From NCBI GenBank assembly GCA_029781045.1, contig JAKOXL010000017.1, positions 1 to 38,737 on the forward strand: DNA of 38,737 nt, in the 5' to 3' direction. The notes beneath the pieces are model-generated. The model saw nothing but the letters and a program-made list of their open reading frames with translations. It was not told the origin of the DNA and did not search any database. The translations under genes were made by a program, and so were the position numbers. The DNA is from Bacillota bacterium (GTDB taxonomy: Bacteria > Bacillota > UBA994 > UBA5500). Of this stretch, positions 23,897 through 32,790 are shown piece by piece (positions within the stretch are counted from its first letter, which is position 1; each line of letters opens with the position of its first letter).

Positions 23897-25717
23897 TTAG
23901 GAAAGAGGCTTTCCGTAGTGCTCAGCCACAATCAAGTCAACGAACTCAAAGTTCACCGTATCTACTAGTCCTCGGTTTGTAAGTCGCAACTCTGGCAATA
24001 CTGGCAGTGCCAAAAGGGCCATTGTCATAAAAGGCGATACCAGTTGGCAGCCCAAGGCCTTCCATGCCTTGTCCAACTCGGCAACGGCAGCAGCCACTTC
24101 GTCCAGTGGCCGATCCGACATGAGACCGGCTATGGGCAGCGGCAACAAGGCCAACACCTGGCCGTCACGCACCACCGCCATACCCCCACCAACTTCCCAC
24201 AGCTTATTACCGGCAAGGGCCATGTCCTCATCGTTGGTACCTATAATAAGTAGGTTATGGCTATCATGAGCCACCGTAGAGGCCACTGCGCCCCCCTTTA
24301 GCTGAAAGCCTTGCACAAACCCGAGCCCCATTGTCCCGGTTGCACGGTGGCGCTCCACTACGGCTACCTTGGCCACGTCTTGGCTAAAGTCATTTTGCAC
24401 GAATCCATCCTCCACTGGCAGTACCAGTTGTTTGGCAATCGTCCCCACCTTGGCCTCCATAATCTGCATAACACGTGCAATAACACTGGTTACGTGTGGA
24501 TTGGAGGCTGGGATGGCAAAGTCGATGGGCATCAGTTCAGCAGCTAAGCGCACCGATTGTCGAGCAAAACTGGGGTACAGGAACTCGGGGCTGTTAGCCA
24601 ACATGCTCCCCTGCTGTGCCACCAGCTGCCCATTGATGAGCACCTGTTCTACTCTTACTCTGGTCAAGTCGGAGAGCAGTAGAATATCCGCGAACTTCCC
24701 GGGAGCTACACCACCGAGGTCCCGAGACATGCCAAAACATTCTGCTACGTTCAGCGTAACCATTTGGATAGCGGTGATAGGACTTATGCCTTCCTCTATG
24801 GCCCGCCGAACGATGTGATCCAGATGGCCCTGCTTGATCAAGGTGTGGGGATGGGTATCATCGGAAACCAGAGTAGCTAGGCGGGTATCTATACGGTGTT
24901 GGGTAATGCTACGAGCCACCTCTTTCAAGTCATGCCAAGCCGAGCCTTCTCGCAACTGGGCATACATGCCTAGGCGCATTTTGGCCAGTGCATCTTCCAT
25001 GCGTACCGACTCGTGGTCGCAACGAATTCCGGCGGCTATATAAGCCACTAGGGCACGGCCAGTGTCGGGCAGTGAAAAGTGACCGGTTACGGTCTTATTG
25101 GCAGTCAAAGTGGCCTGCAATTCGCTGTGCATTTGCTTATCGCCAAAGATAACTCCGGGGAAGTTCATCAACTCCCCTAGAGCCACCACTTCTTCCCACG
25201 CCATCGCTTCCCGTACTTCCTCGGGACCAATAGAGGCCCCCGTATCTTCAAAACCGGGTGCCGCTGGTACACAGGACGGCATAGCCACAAAGACTCGCAG
25301 AGGAACATGTTTGCTTTCCTCTATCATAAGGCGAATACCGGGAAGGCCCAGCACGTTGGCAATCTCATGGGGATCCATGTAAATGGCGGTAGTACCATGT
25401 GGAACCACAGCCTTAGCGTACTCGCTCACAGTGATCATGCTGCTTTCAATGTGAATATGCCCATCCATGAAGCCGGGCGTAATGTAATGGTCAGTAGCAT
25501 CGATCACCTGGGTTGTCTCACCTATAGCATGGCTAGCATCTTCACCCACGTAGGCTATACGTCCATGGGTAATGGCCACGTCGATACCGTTTTGAATCTC
25601 GCCGGTGAGGACATTCACTAGGCGTCCGTTCTTAATCACGACATCGGCCGGTTCACGGCCCATGGCCACCGCCACAAGATGTTCGGTCACTTGGGCTAAT
25701 TGGTAACGCTGATGCAC
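23897..25717 (-). CDS. ade: Adenine deaminase
   Basis: A 606-residue amidohydrolase converting adenine to hypoxanthine and ammonia in purine salvage. Metal ligands appear in GFMDGHIHIESS (His87, His89). MDPHEIANVLG, DDTHPHTLIKQGHLDHIVRRA and the catalytic-region VASTVAHDSHNLLIIG are family hallmarks, and the AdeC C-terminal domain is complete (ending VAEHYGKPLS). Length is typical. GTG 25717 is preferred, because GGAGGT lies 7 bases upstream. An ATG five codons earlier overlaps that site. It lies 38 bases downstream of the MBL hydrolase gene on the same strand. No purine riboswitch was recognised upstream. Confidence 0.94.
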   Translation of the reverse strand: MHQRYQLAQVTEHLVAVAMGREPADVVIKNGRLVNVLTGEIQNGIDVAITHGRIAYVGEDASHAIGETTQVIDATDHYITPGFMDGHIHIESSMITVSEYAKAVVPHGTTAIYMDPHEIANVLGLPGIRLMIEESKHVPLRVFVAMPSCVPAAPGFEDTGASIGPEEVREAMAWEEVVALGELMNFPGVIFGDKQMHSELQATLTANKTVTGHFSLPDTGRALVAYIAAGIRCDHESVRMEDALAKMRLGMYAQLREGSAWHDLKEVARSITQHRIDTRLATLVSDDTHPHTLIKQGHLDHIVRRAIEEGISPITAIQMVTLNVAECFGMSRDLGGVAPGKFADILLLSDLTRVRVEQVLINGQLVAQQGSMLANSPEFLYPSFARQSVRLAAELMPIDFAIPASNPHVTSVIARVMQIMEAKVGTIAKQLVLPVEDGFVQNDFSQDVAKVAVVERHRATGTMGLGFVQGFQLKGGAVASTVAHDSHNLLIIGTNDEDMALAGNKLWEVGGGMAVVRDGQVLALLPLPIAGLMSDRPLDEVAAAVAELDKAWKALGCQLVSPFMTMALLALPVLPELRLTNRGLVDTVNFEFVDLIVAEHYGKPLS

Positions 25718-25755
25718 TATTTTGACCTCCATTCGCCGTTAATTATGGTGAAAGA

Positions 25756-26589
25756 CTAGACTGTTTCAACGAGGCTTAACTGTTCATAACCGCAGCCATG
25801 ACCATACAGGGGGCTTGGCTCGCGAGCAGGTAAATAGTATACGGGAACTGAGAGACCGGCCTGCCTCAGTGAACTCCTAATGACAGCACAGGCTAGCTGG
25901 GGTCGATTGCACTCCTCGCTCAGATGGGCTAGCCATACACCCTTGGCCGCCCCAGCCAGACGCATTAAGGCCTGCGCCGCCTGTTCATTGGACAAGTGGC
26001 CGTGGGGACCCAGCACCCGCTGCTTCAGCGACCAAGGCCGGGCCGAGCCTTCTTCCATTTCCACATCGTGATTGGCCTCAAAGATGTAATAGTCGCAACC
26101 CTGCAGGTCAGCCAATAGTTGATCCGTATAGGTACCTAGGTCGGTCACTAGCGCCAACCGCTCCCTTTGGCCGGCAACGGTGAAGCAAACGGCTCCGGCC
26201 GCATCATGCTGTTTGGCGTGGGCAGTAATCGTAAGGTCCCCGATTTGTACCGACTGGCTGGGTTCCAGCCGATGGCAAGCACCATGGTCCAGTTCCCCAC
26301 AACCGCAGCGAAGCAGCTCACGCCATGTACCGGTACTGGCATACGTACGCAGACCGTAGCGGGTAGCAAAGGGCTTCTTAATCAGGTAGGAGGCTACATG
26401 GTCGCGGTGAGCATGGGTTAGGAAAATACCCCCAATCTGCCGGGGGTTAATACCTACTTCTCTTAAGTTACTCTCCAGCCGCCGCAGAGGCACACCTGCA
26501 TCGATAAGGATAGAGGTACCGTCGGAACTCTGAATGAAATAGCAGTTGCCAGCACTACTACTAGCAAAGGAACAGAATCTTAGGCTCAA
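25756..26589 (-). CDS. MBL-fold metallo-hydrolase, WalJ/YycJ-like
   Basis: A 277-residue metallo-beta-lactamase-fold protein. FASSSAGNCYFIQSSDGTSILIDAG is the YycJ/WalJ N-terminus. The metal motif is FLTHAHRDHVAS (THxHxDH form), followed by AKQHDAAG, LVTDLGTYTDQLL, EANHD and LAHLSEECNRP, all as expected for this group. In B. subtilis the gene lies beside walRK and affects cell-wall metabolism and DNA repair; the molecular substrate is unsettled. No walRK is near. The start is TTG 26589, with AAAGGA upstream. It is probably co-transcribed with adenine deaminase (38 bases). Confidence 0.85.
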   Translation of the reverse strand: MSLRFCSFASSSAGNCYFIQSSDGTSILIDAGVPLRRLESNLREVGINPRQIGGIFLTHAHRDHVASYLIKKPFATRYGLRTYASTGTWRELLRCGCGELDHGACHRLEPSQSVQIGDLTITAHAKQHDAAGAVCFTVAGQRERLALVTDLGTYTDQLLADLQGCDYYIFEANHDVEMEEGSARPWSLKQRVLGPHGHLSNEQAAQALMRLAGAAKGVWLAHLSEECNRPQLACAVIRSSLRQAGLSVPVYYLPAREPSPLYGHGCGYEQLSLVETV

Positions 26590-26828
26590 GGGACTAGTCC
26601 TTTCTACATGTGATACAAACTGCTGCCTACTTGGCTAAGGCGCGCCAAAAGTATAACTATATCTATTCGCACACGGACGCCAAATCCCTGCTCCTTGTTG
26701 AGCAGATTTACAGACTTGAAGCTCCCAAGGCCTGGGGCAGTAACCCTTAGGCGTAACGCACTGTGCCCAAGGAAAGCCCGCAGGCTTTTCCTTGCCGCCT
26801 AATATGACCAAAGCCAACCAATACTATA

Positions 26829-26855
26829 GGAAAAGAGGCTGTCGTAAGACAGCCC
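26829..26855 (-). terminator. Probable intrinsic terminator downstream of glyQS
   Basis: GGCTGTC-GTAA-GACAGCC (26837-26854) is a perfect 7-base stem followed on the minus strand by TCTTTTCC. It is about 265 bases past the glyQS stop. Confidence 0.7.
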
Positions 26856-27011
26856 TTACTTCTTGTAAACGGGCAATGGGCATACTGGAATGCAGTACCC
26901 AACCTCTGATAGGATAAGCTCGGTTCGCTATGGGCAGCAATGGCCCCACTCTGTGCAAGCTTGGCAGCCTGCAGATAAATGTGAATTTATCTTTGGTGCA
27001 ACCTCCAAGCA

Positions 27012-27065
27012 GCTCGGCCCTTTGTCGCTGCCAGCTCCTTTGATTATTGGGCCCAACATGCTGTG
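27012..27065. repeat. Dispersed intergenic repeat, copy A
   Basis: It shares GCTCGGCC, TTGTCGCTGC, TTATTG and a GGnCCAAnC...GCTnTG core with 30984-31053, after allowing one gap of about 12 bases and one of 3. An AnCTnGGTTC...CTATGG block upstream of both copies (near 26916 and 30952) may also match. No identity is known. Confidence 0.4.
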
Positions 27066-27119
27066 GGGATGACCAGCGGCCCGTAATGTGGTTTGAGCTG
27101 GTGCGACAATCCCTTTAGA

Positions 27120-28508
27120 TCAGAACTGTAGCCGCTCCAGCAGATAGGCTAGAAGATCGGCCATGGGCAGACGGACCTGCTCCATACTGTCGCGTTCCCG
27201 CACAGTAACGGCGTGGTCCTCTAAAGAATCAAAGTCAAAGGTGACACAGAAGGGCGTACCGATCTCATCTTGCCGACGATAGCGCTTACCAATACTGCCC
27301 GCTTCGTCGTAATCGCAGACCATATGACGGCGCAGAAGATCGTAAAGCTCCCGTGCTGGTTCCGCCAGTTTCTTGCTCAGCGGCAAGACAGCCACCTTAA
27401 TGGGTGCCAGAGCCGGATGCAAGTGCAATACGGTGCGCACATCACCAGGTGCAATCTCCTCCTCTTCATAGGCATCAACTAAGAAGGTGAGGAGCAAACG
27501 TTCAACGCCCACTGAAGGCTCAATGCAATAGGGTATGTAACGCTCATTGGTCTCCGGATCCAGATAAGTTAAGTCTTCCCCGGAGACTTCTTGGTGGGCT
27601 TTCAAGTCAAAATCGGTGCGATCGGCGATGCCCCACAGTTCACCCCAGCCGAAGGGGAAAAGGTACTCGAAGTCGGTGGTAGCCCGGCTGTAATGGGATA
27701 GCTCCTCCGGCGAATGATCGCGCAGTCGCAAATAATCCTCACGCAAACCTAAGGATAGGAGCCAGTTCTTACAGAAGGTACGCCAATAGTCAAACCAATG
27801 CAGGGATTCCTCTGGCTTGCAGAAGAATTCCAGCTCCATCTGCTCAAACTCCCGGGTACGGAATATAAAGTTGCCGGGAGTGATCTCGTTGCGGAATGAC
27901 TTACCGATTTGACCGATGCCAAAGGGCAGTTTCTTGCGCGTGGTGCGCTGGATGTGCTTGAAGTTAACGAAAATTCCTTGGGCCGTTTCCGGGCGCAGGT
28001 AAACCACCGCTTGGGAGTCCTCCGTCACTCCTTGGAAAGTCTTGAACATGAGGTTGAATTGACGGATATCGGTGAAATTGGTGGCACCGCATTTGGGACA
28101 GGGAATCTTCTTCTCGTCGATTAGGGCCTTCAGCTCTTTATTGTCCAAACCTTCCACCGCTACTGTTTCACCCTGCTCTGTGGCCCAGCCTTCAATAAGA
28201 TGATCGGCCCGGAAGCGGGAGCGACACTCACGGCAGTCCAACAGTGGATCAGCAAAGTTGCCTAAGTGCCCGGACGCCACCCAAGTCTGGGGATTCATGA
28301 GAATGGAGGCATCCACGCCCACATTATAGGGTGATTCCTGCACGAATTTCTTCCACCAAGCCTGCTTGATGTTGTTCTTAAGTTCCACCCCTAGAGGCCC
28401 ATAGTCCCAGGTGTTGGCCAGACCGCCGTAGATCTCTGAACCGGGGAAAATGAAACCCCGCGACTTGCAGAGGGCGACCAGCTTTTCCATTGTTACTCTT
28501 TCAGCCAT
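27120..28508 (-). CDS. glyQS: Glycyl-tRNA synthetase, dimeric class II type
   Basis: A 462-residue single-chain (alpha2) glycyl-tRNA synthetase. [29 protein letters not shown] is motif 1 and its flanks. Zn-like CRECRSRF and CPKCGATNF pairs follow. [15 protein letters not shown] and [25 protein letters not shown] are motif 2, and [13 protein letters not shown] is motif 3. The C-terminal anticodon domain ends with [15 protein letters not shown]. It charges tRNA-Gly in the cytoplasm. ATG 28508 is preferred, with GGAGGAG upstream; a TTG two codons earlier overlaps the spacing. Expression is controlled by the T-box leader. This is not the tetrameric GlyQ/GlyS type found in Bacillus subtilis. Confidence 0.97.
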   Translation of the reverse strand: MAERVTMEKLVALCKSRGFIFPGSEIYGGLANTWDYGPLGVELKNNIKQAWWKKFVQESPYNVGVDASILMNPQTWVASGHLGNFADPLLDCRECRSRFRADHLIEGWATEQGETVAVEGLDNKELKALIDEKKIPCPKCGATNFTDIRQFNLMFKTFQGVTEDSQAVVYLRPETAQGIFVNFKHIQRTTRKKLPFGIGQIGKSFRNEITPGNFIFRTREFEQMELEFFCKPEESLHWFDYWRTFCKNWLLSLGLREDYLRLRDHSPEELSHYSRATTDFEYLFPFGWGELWGIADRTDFDLKAHQEVSGEDLTYLDPETNERYIPYCIEPSVGVERLLLTFLVDAYEEEEIAPGDVRTVLHLHPALAPIKVAVLPLSKKLAEPARELYDLLRRHMVCDYDEAGSIGKRYRRQDEIGTPFCVTFDFDSLEDHAVTVRERDSMEQVRLPMADLLAYLLERLQF

Positions 28509-28552
28509 TGACAACTCCTCCTCGCAAACTCTTGGGCGACTGCCCAGTCAAA

Positions 28553-28765
28553 AATAAACAGGCCATCATCCCCAAAGGGACGAAAGGCCTGTGCTTCCGC
28601 GGTTCCACCCTTGTTGACCTGCCGCTGTCAGAGGCAAGCCCACCTTAATTATATGAGACTCCAGGGCGCCACTCTATCCCGCTTGCCGCCAGGCTTCCAC
28701 CATCCCCGGCTCGCTAGGGCAAGTTCTGTGGGCTAAAGCCTCCCCTTCCCCGTCTCCTATGTAGT
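28553..28765 (-). promoter_or_regulatory. Glycine T-box riboswitch leader
   Basis: The minus strand reads the T-box signature AAGGGTGGAACCGCGGAAGC at 28592-28611. Downstream lies an intrinsic terminator, ACAGGCC...GGCCTGT with inner TCCC/GGGA, ending in TTTATTTTT at 28553-28593. Upstream a long stem I includes AGCGAGCCGGGGATGGTGGAAGCC. The likely specifier is GGC (28668-28670), before GCCCTGGAGTC. Uncharged tRNA-Gly pairs with the specifier and the T-box bulge and favours readthrough into glyQS. Confidence 0.95.
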
Positions 28766-28775
28766 TATTGGCTAA

Positions 28776-28804
28776 ATATTAGCAGCCTGGGGGATCGAAG
28801 TCAA
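28776..28804 (-). promoter_or_regulatory. Sigma-A promoter of the glyQS leader
   Basis: TTGACT (28799-28804) and TAATAT (28776-28781) with exactly 17 bases between them, on the minus strand. It directs transcription into the T-box. Confidence 0.75.
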
Positions 28805-28816
28805 GGGCTAACGCTC

Positions 28817-30097
28817 TTACAGCTTGTACACACGAAAACCCACATCAAGGTCTGCTTCCTTATAGTGGGAGACCAGCAGGTCCCCAGCCCGCCGGATACG
28901 TTCTTTCCCGATTTCACTGATATTCGTATAGCCGGCCATATAAGCTGCACTACGCTTGCCGGTCGGCTCCGGCCATTGCACCATAATAAAACGGCGCCTG
29001 CTGCCGGTCTCGGCGTTGAGCTCCATCACCGCATGGGCTGTGGTGGCAGAACCAGAAAAGAAATCTAGAACTACTGCTTCGGGCCCGATACCGCTCATGA
29101 GTATAAGTCGCTTTATCAGTTCCACCGGCTTAGGATAGTCAAAAACCTTGCGGCCGAAGAGTTGCTTAAGTAAAGGCGCTCCGCTGCTCACCCCAATGTC
29201 ATCAATCCAAGTGGTGAACTTCTTGGTAGCAGGACCAGTGGCAGGTGCATAAACCTTCTCATAGGCCACGTAGCCGTGCTCGGTCTTGACGAACTCCACA
29301 TTACCCTTAGCCAGCTCCCTTTCCATGCGGGCCCGCCCCCAACGCCAACAGCCTTCTTCCGTAGGCGACAACATGGGGTAAACCGGTGTGTTGTCAGGTG
29401 CGAGAATGGGGTAATACAAGTTGGGTCGATCACTACGCCGACTATTAGCCCCCCACTTGCGCAGTAGCCGGGTTTTATAGTAACGCTGTTTTACCGGGTC
29501 AAACTTGGGGTAGATTTCACCTTGCTTGACCTGCTGGCCAGCTTGAAACTTAGACGTGTTCTTGGCATAACACAGGATGTACTCATGCACAGCAGCAAAA
29601 TGCCGACTGTCTTGGCGTCCTCCCCTACCCTTCCAACAAATCTGAGCCACAAAGTTCTGCTGGCCGAAGACTTCCTGGCCCAACAGGCGCAGGTTGACCA
29701 ATTCATTGTCATCGATACTGATGAAGATGACACCTTGCTCGCGCAGGAGCTGACGGGCAAGTTGCAAGCGCGGGAGCATCATTTGCCGCCAGTCATGGGA
29801 TTTTGGGAAGCTATCGTTATATACAAAACCCTTGCCCCTATTGTAAGGGGGATCAATGTAGATCATATCGATGGAGTTGGCATGGCTGGCCACGAGACGC
29901 TGCAAAACTGCCAGGTTGTCACCTTCCAGATAGAGATTGCGGGTGGTGTTCCACTCCTTACTCTCCTGTCGACAAGGCAAGAATACCTGCTCTAGAGAAT
30001 CTGGGCAGCCCAAAGAGGCGGGTTGTTTCCCCGCCCGACAAGCCCCCTTCTGTTCCGCAACTAACTCAGATCTCTCCATCCCATTTCCCAGCCTCAC
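28817..30097 (-). CDS. Orphan type III-like (beta-class) adenine DNA methyltransferase, shortened
   Basis: A 426-residue site-specific methyltransferase of the Mod type. NLYLEGDNLAVLQRL and MIYIDPPYNRGKGFVYNDSF (catalytic motif IV, DPPY) precede the SAM-binding motif I, VLDFFSGSATTAHAVMEL, the beta-class order for N6-adenine or N4-cytosine enzymes. WIDDIGVSSGAPLLKQLFGRKVFDYPKPVELIKRL is the typical Mod region before motif I. It ends at VGFRVYKL, where full Mod subunits usually continue for about 100 residues, and the N-terminus is short too. No Res helicase-nuclease gene is present, so it is orphan. It begins 17 bases after MntP, likely as one operon. The start (GTG 30097 or ATG 30079) is uncertain. 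Confidence 0.85.
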   Translation of the reverse strand: MRLGNGMERSELVAEQKGACRAGKQPASLGCPDSLEQVFLPCRQESKEWNTTRNLYLEGDNLAVLQRLVASHANSIDMIYIDPPYNRGKGFVYNDSFPKSHDWRQMMLPRLQLARQLLREQGVIFISIDDNELVNLRLLGQEVFGQQNFVAQICWKGRGGRQDSRHFAAVHEYILCYAKNTSKFQAGQQVKQGEIYPKFDPVKQRYYKTRLLRKWGANSRRSDRPNLYYPILAPDNTPVYPMLSPTEEGCWRWGRARMERELAKGNVEFVKTEHGYVAYEKVYAPATGPATKKFTTWIDDIGVSSGAPLLKQLFGRKVFDYPKPVELIKRLILMSGIGPEAVVLDFFSGSATTAHAVMELNAETGSRRRFIMVQWPEPTGKRSAAYMAGYTNISEIGKERIRRAGDLLVSHYKEADLDVGFRVYKL

Positions 30098-30114
30098 TTC
30101 TAGAGACTGCCTTG

Positions 30115-30744
30115 CTAACCAAAAAAGCCCAAATGCTCCGCCAAAATCTTAGAACCGATCAGAATCAACATGATGCCTCCGATCAACTCGGCCTTCGTCT
30201 TGACGCCGGAGCCAAATATGTTTCCTACCTTAACACCGAGCATAGACAAGGTGAAAGTGGTTGTCCCAATCAACACTACCGGCTGCAGAATACTTATTTG
30301 GAGGAAAGCCAACGATACCCCAACCGCTAGGGCATCGATGCTGGTGGCCACAGCCAGAGGTAACATGGCCCCCGGTTTGAGCGAAGCCTCCCGCCTCTCC
30401 GGACGCTTCCCACCGGGACACTCCCGATCCTTGCAGGTTCCGGCTGGACACTCTCGGTCGGGGCAACCTTCTCGATCAAAACTCTCGCCGATCATTCTCG
30501 CCCCCAGGAAAGCCAGTAAACCGAAGGCAATCCAGTGATCATAGGTGATAACATACCTGGCGAAACGGGTGGCTATTAAGTAGCCGACAAGCGGCATTAT
30601 AGCTTGAAAAACACCAAAGTACAGTCCCACTATGCTAGCCTTTCTCACAGTAACCTTTCGCATGGTCAACCCGGTACAGATCGCCACAGCTACCGCATCC
30701 ATCGAAAGCCCGACCGCGAGAGCAAGCGTTTCAAACAAACCCAT
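30115..30744 (-). CDS. mntP: MntP-type manganese efflux pump with Cys-repeat loop
   Basis: A 209-residue six-helix protein of the MntP family (exporter of Mn2+). Conserved membrane aspartates lie in GLSMDAVAVAI (Asp16) and TSIDALAVG (Asp137), and the two halves are homologous. It is longer than usual because of a charged cytoplasmic loop (residues 88-122) with four cysteines spaced exactly five apart (Cys94, 99, 104, 109; CPDRECPAGTCKDREC). This could sense or bind metal. ATG 30744 is chosen, with GGAGG about 10 bases upstream. It is first of a two-gene unit with the orphan methyltransferase. The promoter and a leader of about 110 bases are visible. Confidence 0.88.
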   Translation of the reverse strand: MGLFETLALAVGLSMDAVAVAICTGLTMRKVTVRKASIVGLYFGVFQAIMPLVGYLIATRFARYVITYDHWIAFGLLAFLGARMIGESFDREGCPDRECPAGTCKDRECPGGKRPERREASLKPGAMLPLAVATSIDALAVGVSLAFLQISILQPVVLIGTTTFTLSMLGVKVGNIFGSGVKTKAELIGGIMLILIGSKILAEHLGFFG

Positions 30745-30856
30745 TCGCCTATATCCTCCGTAGCAGCATGCAGTTAATGGGGCCGCATTTGAGCCCACCT
30801 CCATCGGTCGGGGCGGCTCAGCAACGGGTTCTAAACCGTCCAGGACAACCCATCGT
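30745..30856 (-). promoter_or_regulatory. Structured 5' leader of mntP, class unknown
   Basis: About 110 bases lie between the predicted start of transcription and the mntP ATG. Stems visible on the minus strand include TGAGCC/GGCTCA and ACGGTT/AACCCGT. I do not see the GGGGAGUAGC-type signature of the yybP-ykoY Mn riboswitch, so this is at most a candidate regulatory RNA. Confidence 0.35.
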
Positions 30857-30862
30857 ACAGGC

Positions 30863-30891
30863 AATATAACATAGAGCCTCGAGAGTGTCAA
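30863..30891 (-). promoter_or_regulatory. Sigma-A promoter of mntP
   Basis: A perfect TTGACA (30886-30891) and TATATT (30863-30868), 17 bases apart, on the minus strand. Confidence 0.8.
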
Positions 30892-30983
30892 TTTACTCCC
30901 CCGAGGCCTCTTATTACGTTGTGCCCTGTTGAGACTGTAGGAATATCGGAAACTAGGTTCTCACTATGGTACGGCGGGAGCCT

Positions 30984-31053
30984 GCTCGGCCGCTTGTCGC
31001 TGCTCTTCTTTGGCTCAGCCGCTCTACTTATTGTTGGACCAAACGCGCTATGC
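30984..31053. repeat. Dispersed intergenic repeat, copy B
   Basis: It matches copy A at 27012-27065 with gaps (see that entry). It lies between the mntP promoter and the end of the serine hydrolase gene. An 88-codon frame crosses it but lacks a ribosome site, so I do not call a gene. Confidence 0.4.
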
Positions 31054-31126
31054 GTGTACCTGCGGCTCTATAGCAATATCCGCTCAGAGTACTTGAAAAC
31101 CTTAGTCGACAACCCCACATTTCTTG

Positions 31127-32704
31127 CTATTGCTTTACAAAACGCACATGGCGCATGCGCATACTGCTTATTCCAAAGCCTCTAATCTCACCGCCGTCAC
31201 GCTCAAACCGCAACTCAAAGCCGGGCAGAGTACGCTGCAGGAATCGGTCTGGTCCAAAGGGCACAAGGGCCGTATCGGACAAGCGCTGATGGGTGACCAC
31301 CAGTTCCTTGTCTCGAAGTTCAACGGTGTAGGTGGTATCCAGTTCCGGGCTGTAATAAGTACCCTCATAGGCGGCCAGCTCAGTCAGAGTGAGCTCTTCC
31401 TCTGGTAATCGCTTGGATATCATGTTAATATCCCACTGCTCCCAAGTGCACTGCGGGTGGCCGTTCTCGTCCTTGCCAAAGGTGACCCGAGCTTGCTTGG
31501 TCTCATACTTCGCTCCCTCCATATGCCGCAACACTTGCGGATCCTGACCCTCGAACTGGGCCACCAGCTGTTCTCCATCTTGGCGAATAGCTAGCTTCTT
31601 GCCAAAAAGGTGTACCAAGTAGGTGCCCACATACTCGGCGGGGGTGGGTTCCTGGCTTTCCGGCTCTGGCTTAACAGCCACATCGGCTAGGATTATCTCC
31701 GCTACCCGACGCGCCAAATCTCTTGGCACAGCGGTGGCATAGTTGGCCAGAATGATAACCCCTAGGCCGTAGGGCTCTACTCGTCCGCACCAGCTGCGGA
31801 ATCCGGCATCGGCTCCCGTATGCCCGATTTCTTGCCAGCCCATGTACTCAGCAAACACAAGTCCAAAACCATAGGGGATTTCTTCCCCGTTTTTCAACAC
31901 ATAACGCTGGTGCATCAGGTCCATAACCTGGCGACCACCGACTTTCGCATGTTTAAAGTTGGCCAGCCACTTACTGAGATCGCGGGCGGTGGTAAAGAGA
32001 CTGGTGGCACCCACATTGGCGTAACTAAGCACACTCTTCTTCCAGCCACCGGCTAGATCGGGCTTGTAGGAGTAGGCCCTGTTTCTTACAATCTCCTCGT
32101 GGTCATCATGAAAATGGGTGTTAGTCATACCTAGGGGCTGAAAGATCCGCTCCTGGGCGAACTCACGCAAAGTCTGACCGCTGACCCGCCGCACGATCTC
32201 GGCCATCAGTGTATACCCACTGTTGCAATAGAGGAACTCAGTACCAGGCTCAAAGTTAAGTTCTCGTTGACGGAAGACCATTTTGAGCAGATGCTCGGTA
32301 GTGATCACATCGTCCATGCGCCAGCCAGCGGCCCGCACCAGTTCCCAATGATCCCGTAGACCACTGACATGATGGACTAAATGTCTAACCGTAATCAAAT
32401 GGCCGAAGTCGGCCAGTTCCGGCACATACTGTCGCACGCTGGCATCCAGATCAATGCGGCCATCGGCGGCCAGTAGAGCTATGGCCATGGCAGTAAACTG
32501 TTTGGAAACGGAAGCCACGTGGAATACGGTGTCGGGGGTAATGGGTATGTCATACTCCAATTGGGCATAGCCATAACCCCGCTCGTAGACTATTTCGTTG
32601 CTCTGCGTGATGACCAGCGCACATCCAGGCGAGGCGGGCCGATCGTAGGGGGCAAGGATAGTGTCAATCTGCCTGACTAGGTTGGGATTGAGTTTGTTGG
32701 TCAT
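31127..32704 (-). CDS. Serine hydrolase of the beta-lactamase/class C esterase family
   Basis: A 525-residue protein. The catalytic domain (1-345) has the SxxK motif SVSK (Ser65, Lys68), YxN as YCN (Tyr159-Asn161) and HTGADAG as the KTG-like third motif. A roughly 180-residue C-terminal part (from TPAEYVGTYLVHLFGKKLAI) contains two lipocalin-like repeats (YVGTYL... and YEGTYYSPELDTTYTV). No signal peptide is seen, so it is cytoplasmic or non-classically placed. Members include D-amino-acid peptidases and esterases; the substrate is unknown. ATG 32704 is preferred (TAGGAG upstream) over a GTG four codons before it. It stands alone. Confidence 0.88.
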   Translation of the reverse strand: MTNKLNPNLVRQIDTILAPYDRPASPGCALVITQSNEIVYERGYGYAQLEYDIPITPDTVFHVASVSKQFTAMAIALLAADGRIDLDASVRQYVPELADFGHLITVRHLVHHVSGLRDHWELVRAAGWRMDDVITTEHLLKMVFRQRELNFEPGTEFLYCNSGYTLMAEIVRRVSGQTLREFAQERIFQPLGMTNTHFHDDHEEIVRNRAYSYKPDLAGGWKKSVLSYANVGATSLFTTARDLSKWLANFKHAKVGGRQVMDLMHQRYVLKNGEEIPYGFGLVFAEYMGWQEIGHTGADAGFRSWCGRVEPYGLGVIILANYATAVPRDLARRVAEIILADVAVKPEPESQEPTPAEYVGTYLVHLFGKKLAIRQDGEQLVAQFEGQDPQVLRHMEGAKYETKQARVTFGKDENGHPQCTWEQWDINMISKRLPEEELTLTELAAYEGTYYSPELDTTYTVELRDKELVVTHQRLSDTALVPFGPDRFLQRTLPGFELRFERDGGEIRGFGISSMRMRHVRFVKQ

Positions 32705-32790
32705 AAAGTCTAACACTCCTAACTTAGAGCTTATGCATCCCTATCTTCTCGCTGCTGACGAGTACTCCTGCCCCGCACATACACAGCAGG

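Larger units (their letters stand above)
26590..27119. other. 530-base intergenic region without a convincing gene
   Basis: No coding frame here looks real. It holds an imperfect hairpin at 26768-26794 (CAAGGAAAGCC against GGCTTTTCCTTG), a terminator at 26829-26855 and repeat copy A at 27012-27065. The 26640-26767 part shows no structure that I can name. Confidence 0.6.

Noticed and set aside
26635-26817. Minus-strand 60-codon frame with many Cys/Pro
   Set aside because: It has no start signal, its composition is unlike neighbouring genes, and it crosses a hairpin.
28817-30097. Complete type III restriction-modification system
   Set aside because: No Res helicase/nuclease gene is adjacent on either side, and the Mod-like protein is short at both ends.
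30745-30891. yybP-ykoY manganese riboswitch upstream of mntP
   Set aside because: The conserved GGGGAGUAGC-type element could not be found in the leader, so only an unclassified leader is reported.
30919-31185. An 88-codon plus-strand frame as a gene
   Set aside because: It has no ribosome binding site, overlaps the end of the serine hydrolase gene antisense, and coincides with a degenerate repeat.
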